Shown in pieces: positions 1 to 13,522 of a stretch of 64,000 bases of DNA (position 1 is the first letter of the stretch; each line of letters begins with the position of its first letter). The notes beneath the pieces are model-generated. The model was not told the origin of the DNA and ran no database searches. It saw nothing but the letters and a program-made list of their open reading frames with translations. Where the stretch lies: NCBI GenBank assembly GCA_963969595.1, contig OZ018411.1, positions 24,922,545-24,986,544 on the forward strand. The letters are read 5' to 3'. The position numbers and the translations under genes were made by a program. This DNA is from Neckera pumila. Lineage: Eukaryota > Streptophyta > Bryopsida > Hypnales > Neckeraceae.

Positions 1-8
1 GGGCTCAT

Positions 9-554
9 GCTTGCTATGCTACGCATTCATTGTATCACATATTAGTAAAATTTTGATATATTTGAATAGAATGCATGGTAATGATTTCAATTAGTCTTTG
101 AAATAATTAGTTTTGATATTTTGTAAAAATATTTTCAATCATGCATACATAAAAATAATATTTTCACACAATGTTATATTACAGAAATAGAGCAGTAGTT
201 TGCAATCACCTCTGTAATATCACTTTTCCAGCTTTTATGATTTCAAAATTCTGTTGCTACTACCAAATGATTTGAGAAATTTATACAATTGAAGCGATTT
301 TGGACTTCACAACAGTTAAGTTGTTCATGAAGTTTTTGTTTTTCTTTTCAATTCACCAAGTTTTTGGGTTGCCATTGTTTGTAACAGTTGAGTCAACTTT
401 TGAATGCATTACAATAAATTTATATCCTTTACAGTATTCATCACTGCATATATTTCATTCATCATTCAATAAATTTTACATTTCATTTTATCAATTTATC
501 TAATACATAAAAATTCTAATAAAATTCTAATGATGAATGCGTAGCATAGCAAGC
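9..554. mobile_element. Short element with perfect 22-bp terminal inverted repeats
   Basis: The 22 bases at 9-30 (beginning GCTTGCTATGC) reappear as an exact reverse complement at 533-554. The 546 bp between them is very AT-rich and has no believable coding frame. This is the form of a non-autonomous MITE-type DNA transposon. I could not define a target-site duplication because the left flank is only 8 bases from the window edge, so the superfamily is unassigned. Confidence 0.6.
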
Positions 555-560
555 GCCAAC

Positions 561-2150
561 CGCTAGTATATTCTAAAGGCTATGAAAGAGAGACATAAGG
601 CGTTAAATATTTAGGCATATCAAACAAAGAGAAGTAATAGTAAAAAAATTTAGAAATAATAAATGAAAATCATAGTTAAAAAGCTCCAAAATTTGTTATA
701 AATCCACTTCCAATGTTCTACCAATTTAAAACCAATCCATTATCAATCTATATGGCGCTCGCTTGATTTGAAGCACTTTCAAATTCTAAAGAGCAACTTA
801 ATGGCAAAACAATGTTGTTGATGTTGATGAACATGGAAAATTCTTTATGAATTATAAATGCAAACTTGTCTTTGGCAAATATTAAAGGATGCTAGGGCAA
901 TTATTTTCACTTCAAAGTTTGTTACATTTTTTCCCATGTCCTTAGCTTTTAGAATATATGATTAGTTCTAAATTTGGTGGAGAATTGACTCCTTTGGAAA
1001 GGTCCATGTGAGGAATGAAATTTTGGGTCCTCATCTCTATTACCATTATTGAATAAACAATACTTTTTGCAATATTTTTAATTTCTAGTGACTCTAATTT
1101 TACGCCCTCGTCCATGGGATGAATCCGTTTACTGAGTGGCCGTCTTTGAAGTCCCAGTAAGTTATGCCATAAAAGAATGAATTGGATCATTTCGAAGCTG
1201 AAAAGTCAACAAAGCACGCTCGCTAGGAGTCCCTACAAGACTCCACTTGCAACGCAAGGTGATGAAAAATCGGGGTTCAGAAGTTTAGGGCATGACAGAG
1301 CGAAGAATTGTGACGACTCCATGGAAAAAACAATGGACTGCTGTTCCGCTTCGAGAGAACTCAAAAGTCCATTTAATTGCTGTCTTTTTGAAAAAACTTC
1401 CATGAAAAAATTAGAACACAAGAATATCTTACAGAAGGAATACCTCTGCTCTAAAGACTCTGCTCTTAACCTCAATTCATATTATCAAGGCAGCATGTTC
1501 TTTAGCATTTGTGAGAATTCAACCATTTTCCTAGCGAGCAAGCATGCGCACAGTTCGCAGTGAACACAGCTTTTCGTACCTCCCCCATCTGACTATGAGC
1601 TCAAGATTGTGCACAAATAGAGTTTAGATTCCTTTCCCAGTGTTGAGGTAACTCCTCAAGAATGGACAGGATTTGAGATACTGTAAGCTTACATCGAGAA
1701 TTTTTTTGTTGCTATTTCACGGAGAATAAGGTACGCTTGTCTATTTGTCAAGCGCAAATGCCTGCTTTTCGTCCAATCGTTTGCATTATATCTTCGCAGA
1801 ACATGTCTTCCTGCAGAATTTATTAAAAAACGAATTGAACCAAATATCTTGCCGTGAGATGCTACTCGGCCCCTCATGATCACCACTTGCATCTAAGCAT
1901 TGGAGTAGGCACTTCAACAGGCTTTGACTTAGGCTTGGGACCACCCACCTGCACAGATGATACAGATTTTAAACAACTTTCCACCATTGGACCCTGAAGT
2001 TGTTTGAATTGAGATCTGGAAAACGTCTAGAATTTCTAACCAATGGACACATGCTTTTGAGCCACTAATCAAGAATTTCAGATGCTTCTAAGCCACCACT
2101 CGTCAAAAATGACAACAAAATCAACAACTATCGGTAATATCCAAGCGTTT
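561..2150. other. Intergenic stretch, nothing assigned
   Basis: Moderately AT-rich DNA upstream of the element at 9-554 and downstream of the methyltransferase stop codon at 2151. An open frame at 1177-1563 (plus) has 128 codons but no recognisable motif and no splice-flanked extension, so I do not call it a gene. The 3' untranslated region of the methyltransferase should begin just below 2151. Confidence 0.4.
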
Positions 2151-5100
2151 CTATACCTTTTTACATACGTAGACAAAATGCAAGTCAGGGTCTTCAAGAT
2201 TGAACAGTGGACCCAAAGTCAAGTCTTGTTGCAGCAGAATCGGTTCCGTGATTTTCCGAAGTGGATAAGCTTCATGACTTCTTCTTGAGTTGATTCTTGC
2301 TGCATTTACCAAGAACTTGCTGACAAAATGCCATAGAAGACCTAATTTGCAGTTTTTTTTTGACAAAACGCATTACAAGTAACATTGATTTAGTTTTGCT
2401 TACTTTCTCAATTAAGGTAAGGTAGAGGACATTAAAGCCGATCACAAGGAGCTTGATCCCATCTCATATCGACTGACCAACAAACTCCTCACTTCCAATC
2501 AACACTTTGTTTGGCCCTCAATTTGGGTAACTGAACCTGATTCAAACAGGTACGTTACATGGCCTCCAGCAAAATCTTTGATGAGTACAAATGGAATTTG
2601 AGAATAAACACACCATCAGTATAAGAATTTGTGTCTGTTTTAGGTCCTTTACCCCAAAATCTTGAACACTTAATATTTTTGCATACAGAATTCAAATAAG
2701 ACATTGTTCAAATGCATCTGAAGTGACGACTTTAGTATCCTCCACCTTACTGTGACAGGCTGATTGTGAAGAAGCTTTACATACGTATGGCATGGAGAAT
2801 GATGTTCTCCCATGGCAGGTGCTTTGTCTTCACGTAAGCCAGTCGACTCCGAGGATCTGCATAGGAAATCTGCTTGCAAAATTTTGAGGAATTCAAAAGC
2901 TTAGTACTTTCACGGGGTTAGAGTTCAAGAATCACAACGCTCAAGGGAAAATGGGCAACTTTGCTCACTTTTCCCACTGAAGGCCCTTCGTTTCCTTTGC
3001 TTGAGTGGGCATGGCCAAGGAACTTGAGTATTGTTGAACGAAGCGCATTCAAGTTGAGTAATGTTGGTCACACAAGAAACAAAGGGTCTTCGCTGGAAAG
3101 CAACCACTTCACTTCCCTTAAAGTGTTGCTTAAGTTTGCAGAGTACATTAAGAATGGTATGTTTTCACTTGATGTTAAGAATAGAGTTAGTGAGGATCTT
3201 AGGGCTGAATTTAGGTGCACATTTGGATTGAATTCACTTTGCTAACACTACCCCTAACAACAAACTTTTAACCACTCTAGCTTTGCACGTGAGTTTACTT
3301 CCAAACTTCTTATTTTCTCTATTAAGAGCCAAGGAAGAGAGTACTAAAACTATTCGGGACCTGATCATGTCTCCTACTCTAAACCAACGGCAATTCATCT
3401 CTTCCAATCAACAGGGGGTGGCCTTATGTAAGGATGATTTGGCAGAGTGTGTAGCAGCTAATCATTTGAAATGAAAATGGGATGACAATACTAATCTACA
3501 ACCTCCCACTTTGAAGTATATGGGTAATTCACATATGGTGATGAAAATTTGATCTCAACAGATTTTGCTCTTGGAGCTAAAAAATCCCACATCTCTTCAT
3601 AATAGATAAAATGCTTAAGGTGAAGCTAACTGTATCCTCTTAATATCTTTTCATCGTCAATTTGTTAAATTAGCTCAAAAGTTTTGGCACCAGAAATTGT
3701 GACACACATTTATGCAAAGCTCTCAAAACTAGAACAGGTATAGATATACATTTCAGGCAGTGCATCCTGCAAAGTACCAAAGTAGAGCCAGACTGCCATA
3801 ATTTCACAAAAATTGACATGAATCATAGAGTTGTTCAATCCACAACTAACAGAGATTGAGTTGTGGATTACCAGGAAGTAAATGCCTCCCGGCTTCAAGA
3901 GTCTACAAGTACACAAATACTTCTCAGTGTCACATTCTACCTCAAATTTGCACAAATACATCCTCGAGCATAAAACTGATCAAATTTTAGTCTTTCAAGT
4001 ATGATTTCTTTTCACAGAAAAATTGTTCCTCAAACTTATCGACAGCTCTAATCATAGATCCTTGCTAATTATCAAATTGTCTATTCTTGAAATTTGTCCA
4101 CTCTTGCCACTAGATACATAGAAAACATTAATTACGATTTTACAAGAGCAAATATACAAGTTACGAACCTGTAAACCTCTGAAAGCATAGATGCTACACA
4201 TGCTTGTGCACTAGCTCCACACTGTTACCATGCACTGAGAGCAGTCATGCCAATCTTTCTACACCCGACAGTCGAACAATTTCTAGCTAGAGAATATTGC
4301 CAAAGACACATTAGGTCCTTGCAAACAATGTTCTGCTCTCTCCAACTACCACCAACACAATTTACCTTAGCCTATTACACGATTTGTCTACAGAGCCTGT
4401 GTGGCCCTTAAAAGAAAAGCTAGAGTCATTGATGTCACACAATAGTACTTTTTTGTGGAAACTAGTTCAATGCAGCAATCTTTTAGCTTGTTTTGATTTT
4501 TAGGATAACAAGAATTTGGTAGAATAGTAACACACACTAACAGGATAAATTAGAGTAAAGAAATATTGAGCCGACTCCAGAATTTGACCCTAAATTGTTT
4601 CTTCCAATGCTTCTAAGATTTTCAGGAAGAGGTTCACACATGCCTGAGAGTTCTTACCATCAGGTTGTCTAGCATGCCTGCAATGAACATTGATATTAGA
4701 AGTTAAACCAGGGAATACTAATCAAGAAACAACGCATCACTCGGAATTCAATTAGGCAGTTGCTACAACAACAAAGGCCATAGTTTATCATCATGTTAAA
4801 ACCTCTATGCAATTATTCAGTGATTTCTCTTATTTGGGTTCACAGAATGCATTGACAGAGAAAGAGCCTCTTCAGCAAGTCCAGACTGATGTATCATCTG
4901 ACAGTCACCTTTATCCAAAACACAGTGAAATGATTTGTCTTCAAATTCCTTCATGCACCGAACATCCATTTTTTTATCTGTCTTCCACAAGCCAGAGTCG
5001 AACGGTATTAGAAGTATTTCAATCCAACATCTCATGCACACAACATTTTTTCGAGTTCACCATTCTCCAATACATATGGCCACTCCTCCTTTCATGGTTA

Positions 5101-7186
5101 AATGCTCGAGTACAAATTGAACTCCACTTTGAACATATCGTACTCGGTATAGTACTTGGTGGTTTGGATCAACATTCTATGCCAAATAATTAAATAAAGT
5201 TGGCAGTGATATGACAGATGCCTAAAAACAAAAAGCATCATTTTTTTCCCAAAATCTTTTTCATCGAAAAGACAATATCCCTTAGCATCTATTCTTAGAA
5301 AAATTCTTTTGCTGACCCTAACCACCGGGTACAATATTCCACACCAGCAAAATAGCAAAATATGTAGGGAGAATAACTACACACACTTCTAGTTAGTACT
5401 CAACCACCAAATCGAGTTGCCCTCAAGCATATTGTTGACATTCTCATAGGATAGGCTTTGAAGCAACTTCATGATACATATCATCAAAAAATAGTCCTTT
5501 CTATATTGATCATAACATTCTTGAGAAGCTGCCTCAAAACCTTCACAAAACGAATCTCAATTCATTTTGCATAATATCTTGAGTTCAAGATGGAAAGCGC
5601 TGCCAAAACCCACAACTATGCACTCAAAATCATCTATCAAGCTTTCGGTACTTGAATAAATTGGTACTAATAGTCCCTCAAATTCCAGCATCTAGCGGGG
5701 AAAGAGCAGTCTCTCCTCTGCTTAGAATGTTATGCTTAAATTGTAGCAGAGATAGGAAAAGAGCACAGAGGTAACCATATCGTGACTAGAAATTTTGAAG
5801 TAAATACCATTTCAAGCAATCTTGGGAGCAAAAGCAATGAAGTTTAGGAATTACACTGAAGTTGCGGCATTTGTTTGTATTTTGTAGTCATGACTTTAAT
5901 AAGAACATCCGAGATGTCTACGTTCATGATCTTTTGGTAACCATCTTTCACCATTTCTTCTGACAGGACTGCTCTGGCAATGCAAATTGAGTACAAGGAG
6001 CAACGATTACTGGATTGGTTGATTGGTTTCCCAGATGAAAATTGTACACATCCAGTTCAACCTAGACTATTGACACCAACAAGCAAAGAGAGCAAGACAC
6101 CCTGTTGAACTGTCATCCTAAATTTTTCAACCGTTGGATCGACGCGTAGTAAAAAGTGTGGACTTAGACAAATCCTAGGATTAAGAGGAAATCCACACCA
6201 AAGTAAAACAAGTCACCAACCCTCCAAAAGACTATCCATAACTTTGGGCCTTGCTATACTTTGGCAATCATATAGTGAAATTGCAGGTATTGCTTAAGGC
6301 ACAGTTGCTCCCCAATAGGTACAGGTTGTGGAAATACTGTGAAGAGAATGATGATGAGAAGAAGAGATGGAGGAGACTTATCAACTATATCATCAACCCT
6401 AAAGCTACTACCTCTATTAGAAAGCACAACAAGCACATCTAAAAGAGTCCAAATTAGCATCTAAATGTAGCAACAATAATTATACTAACTCAAATTTATG
6501 GGTCTTGTTGACCATTGTAAAAGGATACAAATGTAATTTTGTGGACATTATATGAATATGCTATGAATTTTCAAAGTGTTGATTATAGGTGTACACAAAA
6601 TTGACCAAGGTTCTGACATTGAAATTGTGTACATTTTCGACAAGACTCTACACAGATGGTTAAGGGTTGCCATTAGGTGTACAGACATTTGCTTTGAACT
6701 GTCTTCTCGGATTACACATCAAAATGTATAAACTGACTGGTAGTTCTTATAACCTACCATTACATTAATTTTAAATAAGTAACAGTCTAAGTTGTATCCC
6801 CAGCACCTCTCGACCGACGAGAAATCACTGGTAGCACCTTCGCTTTTAACATTATTTAACCTTCCACCTTTCCCATCAATGTGCTGCTGACTAAACCCAA
6901 TAATCACATCAAGCCTCCCCAAGTTGGCAGTAATAGCGAAGAGACTCCTCAGATCAAACCAAGAAATTTAAATCTGAAAAGCGAAAAGGGAGAGAATTGA
7001 TCGCGTACGTGCGCTTCCACAGCCAACCATCAATACTTCATCCGTCGTTTTCGTGTACATCTTGATGAGGGGAGCTATTCCTTTGTAGTGTTGGTACCAA
7101 TCAAACGATCCCGAATCTCGGGTGTACCTGTTATTCCAGTACGCTTCATCGAAGTAGTTTTCAGTTGTGTCTCCAACTATGGCCAT
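2151..7186 (-). CDS. Class I SAM-dependent methyltransferase, METTL13/EEF1A-methyltransferase-like, many exons
   Basis: Exons read on the minus strand: 7009-7186, 5855-5968, 4909-4977, 4658-4677, 4169-4221, 3872-3902, 2785-2856 and 2151-2299. All have GT/AG borders and phases that join. The protein shows the family order: an N-terminal YWNNRY...FDWY block, SAM-binding motif I (VLMVGCGSALLSE), an NVDIS acidic-loop segment, MDVRCMKEFEDKSFHCVLDKG, then MLDNLMCG, EVYRLLKPGGIYFL, and a C-terminal LEDPDLHFVYVC. Such enzymes methylate protein lysines or termini (eEF1A in the best known relatives); the substrate here is inferred from the family only. Exon 4 is a 20-nt microexon. Between 3872 and 2856 one more very small exon (3n+1 nt, expected to encode a Tyr-Gly turn before Asp-Pro-Arg) is needed, and I could not find it. 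The assembled length is about 230 residues, near the usual 240-250. The introns are long and contain repeats. Confidence 0.8.
2420..2515. repeat. Dispersed intronic repeat, copy 1
   Basis: A segment resembling 3320-3420 and 23195-23300 in the same orientation. Shared landmarks are an AC(T/A)AAA(A/G) start, a TGATC core and a downstream C(T/C)TCCAA(T/C)CAA block. The similarity is moderate and judged by eye. Copies 1 and 2 lie in the methyltransferase introns; copy 3 lies in the intron of the serine-rich gene. It is probably an old transposon fragment of unknown class. Confidence 0.35.
3320..3420. repeat. Dispersed intronic repeat, copy 2
   Basis: The clearest match of the set: GAAGAG(A/G)(G/A)TACTAAAAC followed by GG(A/G)CCTGATC(A/C)TGTC and CTCATCTCTTCCAA-type sequence is shared with 23195-23300. 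It lies between methyltransferase exons 6 and 7 (of those located). Overlapping plus-strand open frames at 2961-3245 and 3283-3474 have no recognised motif. Confidence 0.4.
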
Positions 7187-8384
7187 CCTTCAAGAACTGT
7201 TATAGTTCAGACTTTGGAAAGTCAAATGAATCTTTACACCTTCAAACTAAGCCGTAACGCTCAAAGTATCTTCTCCAAACGCATAGCCCGGAAATCCGTC
7301 CAGAACTTGCAGAATGTTCCGCACAGAACTTACACATCGACAAGTAATTTTCTGGTTATCCCCACTCCAACACAAAGCATCAGTGCCCCAAAACATTGGG
7401 TAAATATTGCCACTTCGGAAGGATCAGGTGAAGTACTGAAAGATCAGGTGCAAAAGGATGCAATTAATGAACAGTGCTAACACAGCGCTGAGAATCTTAT
7501 TTGGGATCTTGTAAGGTACACACCAAAGAGCAAGAAACAGGATGTCACACAAAAATGATTTTATTGCCGTCGTTCTGTTCCCCATACCTGCCAACAGGAT
7601 GGCCAATATGAGCACAAGATTGAAGAAGGAAGTCCATGACCGATCACAGGAGAACTGTGCTTCATAGAAGTAATAAGCAGATACACGCTCGAGGTAATGT
7701 ACTATACTACGCTAACTGACAGCTACCATATGTCAGAATGTATGAGAATTCGTTTAAGTTTAGGCGATTAAAAACGCAGTTTATTAGCAAACACCGTTAG
7801 CAAAGGTCACTTTGACCACGTAACGAAGCATCATGAAGGAAAGCTTACGTAGAAAAATGCACACCTTTGATTGCAGTCTCTAACCGGTTCGATTCTCGTT
7901 CCACACTCGTTCCGTTCTCGATTGCCGTTCAACACAATTTTGACTGTGGAAGCCTAAAACCGTGACAGTTGAAAGTGTGACAGAATCATTGCCTTTATAA
8001 AGCACCCTTCACTTCCACGACTCAATACCGTCTAAAAGACTCGCTAACCTTTTCAAAAAATCTCAAAACTTTGCAAATCGGATGTCAAACTCCGAAGTAG
8101 GGCATGAGAAACCATTCAGTAATCAATCGCATTCAATGAAAACTCAGGAAAAAAATACTCCAACTGCAAAACCAGGGACGTGGAATAACAAACAGTATGT
8201 CTGAGCAAAAAGCACATAGAGCAACGAGTCCATCCGATTATAGAGGAAACCCCTGAATCGTAATCCAAAGGTACCGAGTTACAAATTGTATTAAACTTTC
8301 TTTCACTACAGAATTGTGTGCACTCTTGCACTTCCGAACAACAAAACCTCCGCAGATACACAAAAAACTGCGATAGCTTGACCT
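7187..8384. other. Intergenic: methyltransferase promoter side and ubiquitin-L40 3' side
   Basis: The methyltransferase and the ubiquitin-L40 gene are co-oriented on the minus strand, so this stretch must hold the 3' untranslated region of the latter (near 8384) and the promoter of the former (above 7186). Open frames here (for example 7088-7480 plus) overlap the antisense of exon 1 and are not convincing. A GGTTCGATTC at 7885-7894 resembles a tRNA B box but has no matching A box. Confidence 0.4.
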
Positions 8385-9413
<1,029 letters not shown>

Positions 9414-9434
9414 TTAGAATTTGTAACTCTAGGA

Positions 9435-9449
9435 CTAGGGTTAGGGTTT
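9435..9449 (-). promoter_or_regulatory. Telo-box promoter motif of ubiquitin-L40
   Basis: Read on the minus strand this is AAACCCTAACCCTAG, containing the canonical plant telo-box AAACCCTAA at 9441-9449, about 100 bp upstream of the ATG. Telo-boxes are typical of plant ribosomal-protein and translation-factor gene promoters, where they boost expression in dividing cells. A CACGTC core (9453-9458 on the minus strand) lies just upstream and could be a bZIP site. Confidence 0.8.
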
Positions 9450-9526
9450 GACGTGGGCGTGCCTCTCTGGACTCGATATCCCCGGATATCTGGATTCGCC
9501 GGTTATGAATGGAGATGATTCAGTTA

Positions 9527-10083
9527 GAGCATCTCCTGCACCTCCAAAGAACCCCTTTCCTCTAAGAGCCCGTTTCCATGGGGGCCTGGAGGGGTCCAGA
9601 ACTGGACCTCCAGGCTCCAACGCTGTTGTAGCCGCAAACAGCGATGGACGGATCGGAGTATTGACTACAGTTTTTTTTCTAAACTCTATGCCAGATGAAC
9701 ATTCTAAAAAATTTCCCTTCATTTGCTCGTGGTCAGCCTGGATCCCCCTCCAGTTCCGGCCCTCCATGGAAACTAGCTCTAATTTTTGAATGATAAGCAA
9801 TCAATTATGTATTTCACAGTATATTTTCATTTTCCCCTTTCAAATAAGGCACATATTTGAAGGGGTCACTAACCCCTTTATACGCTATATACTCTCTTGG
9901 GATTAACAAGTCGTCATAATAAATGATAGCTTATTCATTGCTTTTGCAAGTTCTATGACTTGTGATTGGTTGGAAGTATATTTTAGGGAGTTGCACTATT
10001 GGGGATACAAGTGGCCATCCCCTCTACATTAGATGGTTTAGATTGAAGGGGCCTAACTATTTGGAGGGCTACAGGAGATGCTC
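9527..10083. mobile_element. Tourist/PIF-Harbinger-type MITE with TTA target duplication
   Basis: The left end GAGCATCTCCTGCACCTCC at 9527 is matched by the reverse complement of the right end, GAGCATCTCCTGTAGCCCTCC, finishing at 10083. TTA flanks both sides (9524-9526 and 10084-10086). The 557-bp element has no transposase and is therefore non-autonomous. GAGCATCTCC-type ends with TTA duplications are characteristic of Tourist-like MITEs. It sits 189 bp above the ubiquitin-L40 start codon, inside or bordering its promoter. Confidence 0.85.
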
Positions 10084-10543
10084 TTAGCTATAAGCATTTT
10101 GGACCATCTTGGACCCTGCAAATGACGCGGCCCCCATGACCAAGGTAGTCACCAAAATTCTCCAATTATTGAATCAAGAGGTGCATTCTCTTTTTCTACT
10201 ATTAACAATGAAGTCATCCATCGGACCACTCTGGTCCGCAGGGTCCTTATAGGGTTAAACTGTTCCTTAATCCTAATGGGTGCATTTGAAGTAATTATAC
10301 CCATACTCAATCATTCAAGCAATTTTGCAATAGATCATGAGCAATGTGAAGCGATGCAAATTTTTTCCATGTAGAAAGATAGGAAATATGGATATTGCAA
10401 TTTTCTCATAATTTTATCTCCAAAATTGAATTTACTATGAAATTTTGGAGCAAAAAAGTGCTCAAAACCTATAGCCAAAGTTTAGACTCTTCTGTTTCCA
10501 ATTACTAAAGAACGACTTTCCCACCCACTACTTTAAGATATGG

Positions 10544-10709
10544 ATCATGACCCTATTAGTCCCAACCTTGACAAAGAAAAAGAAACATATTCCAAGCTTT
10601 GGTTGGAAATTTGATCCAAAATATATATCATGACCTTATTAGTCCCAACCTTGACAAGGAGGAAACAAATATATTCCAAGCTTCAGTTGGAAATCTGATC
10701 CAACTTTGG
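10544..10709. repeat. Tandem duplication, 83-bp unit
   Basis: ATCATGACC at 10544 begins a unit that repeats from 10627 with about 90% identity (shared TATTAGTCCCAACCTTGACAA and a TTGGAAAT(T/C)TGATCCAA end). The period is 83 bp. No coding or regulatory role is apparent. Confidence 0.75.
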
Positions 10710-11345
10710 AAACACTGCATCCTGAAGATTGAGTATAGATCCAGGTCGGAAATGGATACAATTACCTTATGCATGGATAAAATAATCCTACCGTAATAGA
10801 AGCTTGAGATTGGAGAAGAGTATTTATGGGGTTTCTTTAACCAGTCACTTATTAAAAGCATCTTCAATGGTGGGACAACAAACATTCTCTCTATAAGATG
10901 AAAAACATCCAAATTATCTATGTATTCACTCGAAAATAAGTAGACTTCTATTAAAAGTGCCCCTAAAAGTGCAATTAAATCATTTTTATATTTAATTGTG
11001 ATTGATTTCTCTAAATTTAAAATTATGACAAAGCTATATGATAGTTTCAATGGCCTAGGGATTTCTACTTTGAAACTTTATACTCCATAGTAAATACATG
11101 CCTTATTCAATTTTTATTTTTTTTGTAAATTCATGATTTTCAATTGCTAGTACTATTAAGAAAAACTCTATAAAAAGATGCTTTCATCTATTCTAAATTG
11201 CTTATTTTGACAATTTTGGGTGTTTTCATCTTACTTTTTTAATAGCTTGGGATGGGATCCTTGTATTTTCAAAGTGGGCGGTGTGTCCACTGCCCCAAAG
11301 GCTGCTTTGTTTTAAAGGGGCTATGTTAGACCCAATAGTAGTCTA

Positions 11346-12261
11346 TACTAGAAGAAAAACGTGTATGCCACAATTTATTAAAAAGCAACTAAGTGTCCTA
11401 CACAATTGTGTTGCCATTGTAGCGCTTGTTATTAGTACCAAATTGTACAAGTACATAGTTGTAGTCACAAGTAGTCATAGAATGAAAGGTAATGTTATGG
11501 GAATATAATAGTGTTCAAATTCAAAATGAATCTGAGCTATTTTCCATCCAATATTTCCCATAGTTGCCGATGTGGACAAGTCTAAGCTTTGTGGAATCCA
11601 CTATGTCGATCTACAGTCACAAAAAAACTAAATATGACTAAAAAGCAACTGTAACTATATAGTGATTGTGATTTTCTTCGTTGTCTTATATCAATTGTTC
11701 CATATCAATTGTCAAGAGCACCATGAGGTTGGATATGAAAGACTTGTAAATTATTGTAATTTTATGTAATGAATTATGTTAATAAAATTCTAAGATTTCT
11801 ATAATCTATAGATTTCTACAATTTGTAGATTTTTACGGTTTATAGAAATGTAAATATTTAAAATCTAAATTTTTTTAAAACCTATGAAATTATAATGTTT
11901 CTCAAAGTGAAATCTATTAAATACCAATATTTGAACTTTTGAAATCTAAAAAAGAAATTAGATCAAAAATTTCAAAATCTACAAATCATTGAGATGAAAA
12001 TTTCAAAATAAAAAAATCTACAAAATCTACATGGTAATAAATGCCACATGTATAGGCAATCACATTAGAAAAATACATCGACAAAGTTTCAACTAGGTTA
12101 TCAGATGAAAATCAATCCCATTGTCTTTTACAACTGCAATTTTTAGAACGGCTTGTCCACAACAACAACAAGTCCCCAAATAAGCACTAGTCGCAAATGT
12201 CCTATGGAACTAAATTAATAGTTGTTTTTTGTAGTCATAAAACCTTCATTTTCTTCTAGTG
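11346..12261. mobile_element. CACTA deletion derivative with CTA target duplication
   Basis: The left end reads TACTAGAAGAAAAACG (a mutated CACTA), and the right end CATTTTCTTCTAGTG is its inverted partner. The three bases CTA flank both sides (11343-11345 and 12262-12264), which is the CACTA/Spm signature. At 916 bp with no transposase frame it is non-autonomous. Its interior has several copies of GTAGTCA/AGTCAC-like words near each end, as expected of subterminal transposase-binding repeats. Confidence 0.8.
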
Positions 12262-13408
12262 CTAAAAATATGCAGAAAGCTTCGAACTAACAACACAAGG
12301 AGGGTGGTGAAATTATTGTCTCATTTACTGGAATCATAAAACTACTTTATGATATTCAAGTTTAGTGCTATTGTCCCTAAGCGCTTGTATTATCGAAATT
12401 GAAAAAAAAAAATTAATTTTGGAAGCTAGTAGATGATTTTAATAACATTAAATTGTCTTCCACAATCTAACAAAACCTAACAAAATGAGAGTTTTCAAAT
12501 CTAAATCTTCCTTGCTTGAAGAAATGATTTTTTTAAGTTTCTGAAAAATTCTTTGAAGTAAATATTTTATTGTAGTTGAAGTTGGAAGTTTATAACCACA
12601 TTTCTAAGTATAGGATGATGCAAAATTTTGATAACTACCATATTTGGCGATCAAGTTTGGCCAATTCTTTTGAAAATAATTACCAAAATATTTGAAAAAT
12701 CATTTTGTCATAGAAAAGCTTTTTGCATAGAAAAAATAAACCTTTCTATTTTAAAGCATTTGTCGAAACACATATACGATCTTTGTTTAATTATTTGGTA
12801 GGAAATGCCAATCATAAATCCTAAACTAGATACAATATATAATGTATACCTATGATAAAGTTTTTAGATTTTTAAAATTTATTTTGTGCTTGATATGAAT
12901 TATCTGTATTTTTTCTTCAAAAATTCACAATAATTTTAAAAAATTTTAAAAAATATAAAATTTTTTTATGACATGTAAATAAATGAGATTTTACCTTTGA
13001 AAAATAAAAAACAAGCACCTAATTGCAAGTATCTCTACCCAAACATGTACATGTACTTTTGCACGTCTTTTTTCATATGATCTTTAGTACTATTTTCAAT
13101 CTGATTTTATTGATTGAAAATATTGAAATACATATATGGCGATCTTAGTATGCTGCTATTCTTACATCTACACTTACCAATTTTATTTGACATGGGAAAT
13201 GTAAAATTGGAAATATTGAACCCCCAAAAACTACTATTGCATTTAACACATGTTTCATTCTTATTTGTCTCCATTTCTTTTGAACTTTCATTCATACATA
13301 GATGCAAAATAGAGCATACAAAGTGAAGAATTTTGACAAATGACTTCATGGTCATAGGCTCCGTCTTTTCTTGTTTAGCGGTCAGTTCCCTGGTCATAGA
13401 TCTCATAG

Positions 13409-13416
13409 TTAGGGTT
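13409..13416. promoter_or_regulatory. Partial telo-box upstream of L7
   Basis: TTAGGGTT (reverse complement AACCCTAA) lies 107 bp before the chosen L7 start codon. It is one base short of a full telo-box, but its position matches that of ribosomal-protein gene promoters and 5' untranslated regions. Confidence 0.5.
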
Positions 13417-13522
13417 CGGAGTTCATTGCAACGCAAAAACGACGAAGACATTCCTTTCGCAGCTCTGCTTTCAAGCAGTGATTGCAGCTGCTCTTCCCTC
13501 CCGGGTAACCCAATTTGCTCTT

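Noticed and set aside
7885..7900. GGTTCGATTCTCG resembling a tRNA T-loop
   Set aside because: No A box, acceptor-stem pairing or anticodon arm can be drawn in the 70 bases upstream.
13478..13522. Upstream in-frame ATG of the L7 gene
   Set aside because: The MIAAALPSRVTQFAL extension has no counterpart in the family, and the next Met gives a normal length.
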